From Archaeoglobus sp. UBA234 (lineage in GTDB: Archaea; Halobacteriota; Archaeoglobi; Archaeoglobales; Archaeoglobaceae), in NCBI GenBank assembly GCA_002494625.1, contig DACH01000022.1:1-64000 (forward strand): a stretch of 64,000 nt of DNA. Direction: 5' to 3'. The position numbers and the translations under genes are program-made. This document shows, one piece after another, positions 59,089 to 64,000 of the stretch; within the stretch, counting starts at the first letter, position 1, and each line of letters opens with the position of its first letter. The notes below the pieces were generated by a model that was given only the letters and a program-made list of their open reading frames with translations, ran no database searches and had not been told where the DNA came from.

Positions 59089-62088
59089 TCAGGTTACAGG
59101 CTGGTAACCGACCGTGACCTCATCAAGTACAGGGGTTTTCGTAGTATCAGATGTTGTTAGAACTGCTCTCCACTGGACATACCTGCCAGTTATATTCAGA
59201 CTTGATAAATCATAACTTGTGCTTCCAGAATCCCCAATATATATCCAGGGTGGAGATGGATCTGAGATGTTAAAGGATGTGTTGGATGCCCGTATATAGA
59301 AATCTATGTTCGTTGATCCTCCTGCATTTCCATCCCACAAGAAATTCTTTATTGTTGAATTTGAGGTTAAATCCTTCACGATTGATGTGTAGTTTCCAGG
59401 AGTCTGATACTGGACTGTCTCTTCTGCACCAAATGCAACTGCAGGCTCATTCTGGAGATACTTCCGTCCATAGATCGTTCCCTCAGGTACTGATATCCAG
59501 CTGAACTCTTCTGTTGTATGTGGTCCATCCTCAATTGCAGGCTCTTCACAGGCAAGCTCGAAAGATGCTGCTGTCACATCCCTTGTAACAGCATAACACG
59601 AGTTACCGCCATCCTCGCTGTCAAGCTGTGCGATTACCACCGGTGAGCTGGAGTAAGATTGTGAGTAGGCGATACTTGTGAAAGTGTCTGTTATCGAGTC
59701 TGTTGTTTTTTTAGCCTCAAGCTCATTCAGGCTATCTCTTTCCTGTTCCAGTGCAATATAGACTGTAGTTGCCTGTAAACTGGCTGGTGGTCTTGTATCG
59801 TCATCCCTCTCCACCTGGAGATCGAAACTCGATATTCCCGGAAGATCTATCCTCGTGTATGCATCTTCGAAAGTGAGTGCTCCCTGAGTAGCTGATTCCT
59901 GAATGTCTGCAAGAATCGCAGGCTGAGAAGCGAAGGAAGTCTGAAGATTGAAAGTACTGTAAGTACCTTTCCCGATAATTTCGCCCACTTCAGCGAGCAA
60001 ACCTGTTCCGATGTAGTATATTCCCTTTTCAAGCACGAGATACGAAACCTGTGTTGTGTCTATTATCCCATCCCCTCCAGAAGGGGACTCAACCTGTTTG
60101 ATTCTGAAGTAGCTTGCAGTAACCTCTGTTATCAGATGATGCTGGGCTGATACCTCACCACTTCTGTAAACTCCCGCATCCAATCTTGGCACTGCAAAAA
60201 CAGCTGGATTCAGATAGGAGTTTGCAAAATTAACAGTAACTTCACTCCCTCCAACCGAGACAACTCCTGCTTCTCCAACAACATCAAAGGTATTGCTCAG
60301 TGAGCTTTCTGAGGAGGCTATACTATTACCATAATACATGTAAATTGTATTATCTCCCGTTTGGAGGTTCGTTTTTACCCAGATTCTTGTATTGCCTGAG
60401 TTGCATCCACTTTCAATCCAGTAGTTCAGTTTTGTCGTTCCATCTGACTGTGTGAATCTTATGTCCGAACAATCTGTTTTCATTTTACCTGCTGATATTA
60501 ATGAGGCTGTATCAGCATTGATCAGAACCTGATAGTCCGTGACATCAGTCGTGCTTGAAACAGTCACATTCATCCTGTAACTCCAGCCTGCAAGCCAGTT
60601 TCCGGTACTCTGGGCGAGAATTACCTGACTGTCCTCACCACTGCTGCCTATCAGCTGGGTATTCTCGAATAAACCGTTGATGAAATCCTCATAGATATCA
60701 ACCCTCCAAATCTTTGTCAGGTAAAATTTGACTATTGCAGTATCTCCTGAGGCGAGAGTTGTTGCATAGGCTCTTATTGTTGTGAGCCAGCCCCAGTCAG
60801 GCTGGGGATTTATACTGAGGGTTGTTGTGGCATTGCCCTCAGAATCTGTGGTGGTCTGCCTGGGGTTAAATGTAGCATACTGATTGTCTGTCGTGAATTC
60901 CACCGTAGCAAGCACAGCTTTCGGGGTTGTGTTGGCTCTCATTTCAACCTGCGTAATTTCACCCTCGGTTCCAGCAACAACATACTCTTCCTTTTCCCAG
61001 TTTATGGTGTAAGGGGCAGAACTCTCCGGTTCTGTAATGGTGATCGGGTACTGAACTGAGGTAGTATTGGTACAAGAAGGGCAAGTGAATCTCACATAAG
61101 CTGAGCTGGTTGCAGTCACAGCCGTGAAGCCCACTGAAACCTGTCCATTATCTTCTGTCGTGGAGTTCTGCCTATCTATTGTACCTCCAGATGCATCAAA
61201 TTCAACATAGACATTCGGAACGGGATTGCCATAAACATCAACAACCTTTGCATAGAAATCTCTCGACTCTCCAACAGTCATGCTTGCGTTTTCAAAGTAT
61301 TTCCATATGTCGTATGGCTGCACTGTCACATTAACCTCTGCAGTTCCTCCTGTGGATGCCTGAGCAACCAGATAGCTTACACTGAGATAGACATTTTTGA
61401 CATTTACGCTTATGTTGTTCCCGTTCCTGATGACAACCCAGTCAGGACTGATGTTTCCAATTGTGTCCTCCCAGTAATCAGGATTGAGTGATGTGAAGTT
61501 TATCCAAGCATCTTCCACAAAAACCTTACCCCCATAAGAAACCGGCTCCAGCATGATGCTGACCGGCTGTGTGACTGCAAGGTTTGTGAAGGTTGTATTC
61601 AGAATGTAAACACTCACCGACGATTTTTGAAACATGGACTGACCCGAGATTACAAGTGGAAACTCATAACTCTTGAAAGATGCTGTATGTTCAAAAACAA
61701 ACTCAGGACTCGAGGAATAATAGTAATTCGGTTTGATGAGGATTGCATGAGTTTTGTCAGTAAAACTTATTTTATCACTTTTTACAGAAATATTAAGCTC
61801 CTGAGAGGATATCGTGGCTGATGCAAAGGTTGGAGAGAAGAGGAAAGGTCTATCGGGGTAGCGCATACCTGCATGCAGTGCAATCATGTTGTTCTTTCCA
61901 GAAGTGGCTGCGAATGTAACAGCCTCACCGAGCCTTGCCACCTCATAACTCAGAGTATCTGAATGTTCGATTTCATAAGCTTTGTTCCACTCAGGAAGCA
62001 TGACTGACTGAACTATCCCTATGAATGTAACGGTTATCAGAAGAATAAGAATAAACCCAATTACAGGCGAAACTGCACTATCATTCAT
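59089..62088 (-). CDS. Large pilin-anchored surface protein with Ig-like and DUF2341 domains
   Basis: A 999-residue protein. The N terminus, NDSAVSPVIGFILILLITVTFIGIV, is the archaeal type IV pilin/archaellin-like signal plus helix (DUF1628 family). After about 250 residues of beta-rich sequence come two Big_1/invasin-type domains (VDVYGNPVPNVYVEFDASGG; TDNQYATFNPRQTTTDSEG), then DUF2341 (WSYRMNVTVSS ... NTIYMYYGNSIASSESS, about residues 505-600), and further beta repeats rich in Ser/Thr. NxS/T sites are abundant, so it is probably N-glycosylated. Ordinary pilins are below 200 residues; this could be a tip adhesin or cell-surface anchor. It stands alone. Confidence 0.75.
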   Translation of the reverse strand: MNDSAVSPVIGFILILLITVTFIGIVQSVMLPEWNKAYEIEHSDTLSYEVARLGEAVTFAATSGKNNMIALHAGMRYPDRPFLFSPTFASATISSQELNISVKSDKISFTDKTHAILIKPNYYYSSSPEFVFEHTASFKSYEFPLVISGQSMFQKSSVSVYILNTTFTNLAVTQPVSIMLEPVSYGGKVFVEDAWINFTSLNPDYWEDTIGNISPDWVVIRNGNNISVNVKNVYLSVSYLVAQASTGGTAEVNVTVQPYDIWKYFENASMTVGESRDFYAKVVDVYGNPVPNVYVEFDASGGTIDRQNSTTEDNGQVSVGFTAVTATSSAYVRFTCPSCTNTTSVQYPITITEPESSAPYTINWEKEEYVVAGTEGEITQVEMRANTTPKAVLATVEFTTDNQYATFNPRQTTTDSEGNATTTLSINPQPDWGWLTTIRAYATTLASGDTAIVKFYLTKIWRVDIYEDFINGLFENTQLIGSSGEDSQVILAQSTGNWLAGWSYRMNVTVSSTTDVTDYQVLINADTASLISAGKMKTDCSDIRFTQSDGTTKLNYWIESGCNSGNTRIWVKTNLQTGDNTIYMYYGNSIASSESSLSNTFDVVGEAGVVSVGGSEVTVNFANSYLNPAVFAVPRLDAGVYRSGEVSAQHHLITEVTASYFRIKQVESPSGGDGIIDTTQVSYLVLEKGIYYIGTGLLAEVGEIIGKGTYSTFNLQTSFASQPAILADIQESATQGALTFEDAYTRIDLPGISSFDLQVERDDDTRPPASLQATTVYIALEQERDSLNELEAKKTTDSITDTFTSIAYSQSYSSSPVVIAQLDSEDGGNSCYAVTRDVTAASFELACEEPAIEDGPHTTEEFSWISVPEGTIYGRKYLQNEPAVAFGAEETVQYQTPGNYTSIVKDLTSNSTIKNFLWDGNAGGSTNIDFYIRASNTSFNISDPSPPWIYIGDSGSTSYDLSSLNITGRYVQWRAVLTTSDTTKTPVLDEVTVGYQPVT

Positions 62089-62149
62089 TATTAGAAAAAT
62101 TATCTGGTAAGAAATAACATTTTTGGTATTTTCAATGATGGGAATTTAT

Positions 62150-63883
62150 TCATACACTCACTTTAACCTCTTCCTTCTCGGGAGGCTCACATCCATCAAG
62201 CCAGATTGCTGCAAGTATTTCAAAATCTGGTGGAATTGCCTCTCTGTCAATTTCCACATCTATCACAGCGGGTAAACCTGAATTCACAGCTCTCTCTAAT
62301 GCAGGCTTGATCTCAGACGGTTCAACAACCCTCTCTCCATAACAGTTCATCGCTTTTGCAACCAGATCGTATCTCACATCTTCAAAATCAACACCTATGT
62401 ATCTCTTTCCGTAATAAAGCGTCTGACCTGCTCTTATCATTCCCCAGGCTCGGTCATTAGCAACTATGAAGATAACAGGCAGATTAAGGCGATAGGCTGT
62501 TTCAAGCTCCTGAATATTGAGGCTGAATGCTCCATCTCCGGTGATACAGTAAACCTGCCTGTCCGGAAAAGCAAGTTTTGCTGCCAGCGCATAGGGGATT
62601 CCGGCACCAAGATGTCCTGAATTTCCAGATACACAGCTCAGATAAGTTCCCGGTTCATAAATTCTGTTCAGGTAATGACACCACACCGCGGTATTTCCCC
62701 CATCAACAACTGTAATTGCATCCCTTGGAAAGAAATCCCTTACTTCCTTAATCAGTCTGAGAGGGTGAATCGGTACATCATCTGACTCAGACATTTGTCT
62801 GTAATTTTCAGCCCAGATCCTGTCAAGTTCCCTGTATTCTTCCACACCAAAACTTCTTTTTGGAGAATACTTCCTGAGTTTTTCAATCAAAAGCCTCAGA
62901 GTTTCCTTGGCATCCCCAACTATTCCAATCTCAACTTCCCTGTTCAAACCGATCATTTGAGGGCATATATCAATCTGTATGAACTTTTGCTCCTCCCCCC
63001 AGGCTGGAGGCTTTCCCCACATGTCAAGATCACCAAGCATACAGCCAATCAGAAGAATGACGTCTGCATCCCCCTGTGCCGCAAGCCCACCAGTGCCGAG
63101 AGAACCTGAGAGCAGATACAAGTGGTGATCCTCGGGAACAGACCCTTTTCCACCCACAGAGGTAGTAATCGGTGCTTCAAGATATTCCGCCAGTTCAAGA
63201 ATTTCACTGAAAGCTTTTGCTCTTAGAACTCCTCCACCAGCTCTTATCAGTGGTCTTTCAGCCTCAGCAAGAATTTCAGCAGCCTTCTCGATAAGCTCCA
63301 GATTTCCGGCAGGAGGTCTGACGGGGCGATATCTCTCGGGAGGGAGGATTTTGACTTCACTTTCCTCTTCCCTTTTGTGAAGCACATCCGAAGGAAAATC
63401 AAGGTGAACCGGACCTGGCTTACCTGAAATTGCAGCCCTGAAAGCCTGCTGAACCATTTCAGGAATCCTGGTCCAGTGGGATACGACTGCATTCCATTTG
63501 GTTACAGATTTGAAAAGACCTATCTGGTCGAGAGCCTGCATTGAACCATGATCAGGATAGATCCTCCAGGTCTGGTTCTGGGCTGTGATAATAAGAAGTG
63601 GAATCCCTTCAGCATAGGCTGGATAGACACCACCAACTATGTTTGCAGCTCCAGGACCAACGGTTGCCATACAAACCCCAATTTCACCAGTTAATCTGGC
63701 CCAAGCATCCGCCATGTGAGCAGCAGATGCTTCATGATGGGTCGTGATGAAGTCTATTCTTTCATCCTTTTTTATTGCATCAAGAACAGGATAGAGCTGA
63801 TCTCCTGGCACACCGAAAACATATCTGACCCCTTCAGCTAACAGACACCTCTTTAAAATCTCCCCACCAGTTACACGACTCAT
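62150..63883 (-). CDS. Thiamine diphosphate-dependent enzyme, acetolactate synthase-like
   Basis: A 577-residue ThDP enzyme. The activating Glu is in TTHHEASAAHMADAWAR (about residue 51); GDGAFSLNIQELETAYRLN and NDRAWGM form the ThDP/Mg site. The family includes acetolactate synthase, sulfoacetaldehyde acetyltransferase, and benzoylformate/phenylpyruvate decarboxylases. No regulatory small subunit is nearby and several ilvB-typical stretches are altered, so a catabolic or 2-oxo acid role is as likely as acetolactate formation. The substrate cannot be named. A TATA-like TTAAGTATT lies 10-20 bases upstream. Confidence 0.8.
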   Translation of the reverse strand: MSRVTGGEILKRCLLAEGVRYVFGVPGDQLYPVLDAIKKDERIDFITTHHEASAAHMADAWARLTGEIGVCMATVGPGAANIVGGVYPAYAEGIPLLIITAQNQTWRIYPDHGSMQALDQIGLFKSVTKWNAVVSHWTRIPEMVQQAFRAAISGKPGPVHLDFPSDVLHKREEESEVKILPPERYRPVRPPAGNLELIEKAAEILAEAERPLIRAGGGVLRAKAFSEILELAEYLEAPITTSVGGKGSVPEDHHLYLLSGSLGTGGLAAQGDADVILLIGCMLGDLDMWGKPPAWGEEQKFIQIDICPQMIGLNREVEIGIVGDAKETLRLLIEKLRKYSPKRSFGVEEYRELDRIWAENYRQMSESDDVPIHPLRLIKEVRDFFPRDAITVVDGGNTAVWCHYLNRIYEPGTYLSCVSGNSGHLGAGIPYALAAKLAFPDRQVYCITGDGAFSLNIQELETAYRLNLPVIFIVANDRAWGMIRAGQTLYYGKRYIGVDFEDVRYDLVAKAMNCYGERVVEPSEIKPALERAVNSGLPAVIDVEIDREAIPPDFEILAAIWLDGCEPPEKEEVKVSV

Positions 63884-63914
63884 AATTTTAAGTATTAAAT
63901 ATTATTATTTAAGA

Positions 63915-64000
63915 TTATCCTGAGCTATTGATGCACTTTCTCTCACCCACTACAATCTTCATGAGGTGAGGTGGTATTTCTTCGTCCCCGAAATAACCTA
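63915..64000 (-). CDS. C-terminal end of an unidentified gene (runs off the right edge)
   Basis: On the minus strand an open frame enters from the right edge, reads GYFGDEEIPPHLMKIVVGER and KCINSSG, and ends at TAA (63915-63917). That is 28 codons, too short to identify. The spacing of about 30 bases to the ThDP gene's start would put both in one operon. Confidence 0.35.
   Translation of the reverse strand, partial: GYFGDEEIPPHLMKIVVGERKCINSSG

Overview
The window reads as chromosomal DNA of a hyperthermophilic archaeon of the order Archaeoglobales (Archaeoglobus, Ferroglobus or Geoglobus type). Marker genes point there: a TyrA-AroQ-PheA trifunctional fusion next to archaeal-type shikimate genes, a bifunctional di-myo-inositol-phosphate synthase, a class II (bacterial-type) HMG-CoA reductase, and Hdr-type electron transfer genes. 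General archaeal features agree: ribosomal proteins L15e and L40e, RNase P Rpp30, TATA boxes about 25-30 bases before many starts with frequent near-leaderless genes, AGA/AGG-rich codon use, and a C/D box sRNA. The exact species cannot be fixed from sequence alone. There is no prophage, CRISPR array or intact insertion sequence; nearly all of the DNA is coding.

Layout. 1-9.6 kb: the start of an acyl-CoA synthetase, a radical SAM protein, two membrane/glycan genes (DUF2298; GT2 fused to a flippase-like domain), an ATP-grasp ligase (perhaps MfnD), a 430-base gene-poor stretch, arsenate reductase, a NYN nuclease, TatD and LeuA-type synthase. 9.6-16.1 kb: a UbiD decarboxylase (possibly of the archaeal mevalonate route), 6-phospho-3-hexuloisomerase, and the aromatic amino acid operon. 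16.4-23.4 kb: thermolyte synthase, a TPD-motif nuclease in tandem with an NMD3-like mini-protein, a degenerate integrase-fold protein, a TctA-like permease, small membrane proteins, tRNA-Gln(UUG), a C/D box sRNA and an acidic zinc-ribbon protein. 23.5-28.6 kb: a TetR-controlled exported-protein/ABC transporter operon. 28.6-31.9 kb: HMG-CoA reductase and a sodium-pump decarboxylase module lacking its carboxyltransferase. 32-37 kb: L40e and a full branched-chain amino acid type ABC transporter. 37.1-39.9 kb: a three-gene module for homocysteine synthesis from aspartate semialdehyde.

39.9-48.4 kb holds an eight-gene hdr/flx operon (HdrA with two flavin domains, HdrB, HdrC, MvhD/FlxD, FlxA-, FlxB- and FlxC-like subunits and a ferredoxin-MvhD-helix-turn-helix fusion), which looks like an NAD(P)H-linked, electron-bifurcating heterodisulfide reductase complex. 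A divergent four-gene operon (48.7-52.2 kb) encodes a dye-linked amino acid (proline/sarcosine-like) dehydrogenase complex. 52-58 kb carries PurB, L15e, a COG1325 RNA-binding protein, Rpp30, an M20 hydrolase and two-subunit fumarase. 58-64 kb has a FilR1-like regulator, a 999-residue pilin-anchored surface protein, a ThDP enzyme and a gene tail.

The most interesting items are: the hdr/flx operon and a near-identical palindrome (TTAC[AG]G[AT]TTGTAA) found both at its promoter and ahead of the homocysteine operon; the NMD3-like plus TPD nuclease pair; the C/D box sRNA at 22646-22700; and the acidic, LysW-like zinc ribbon.
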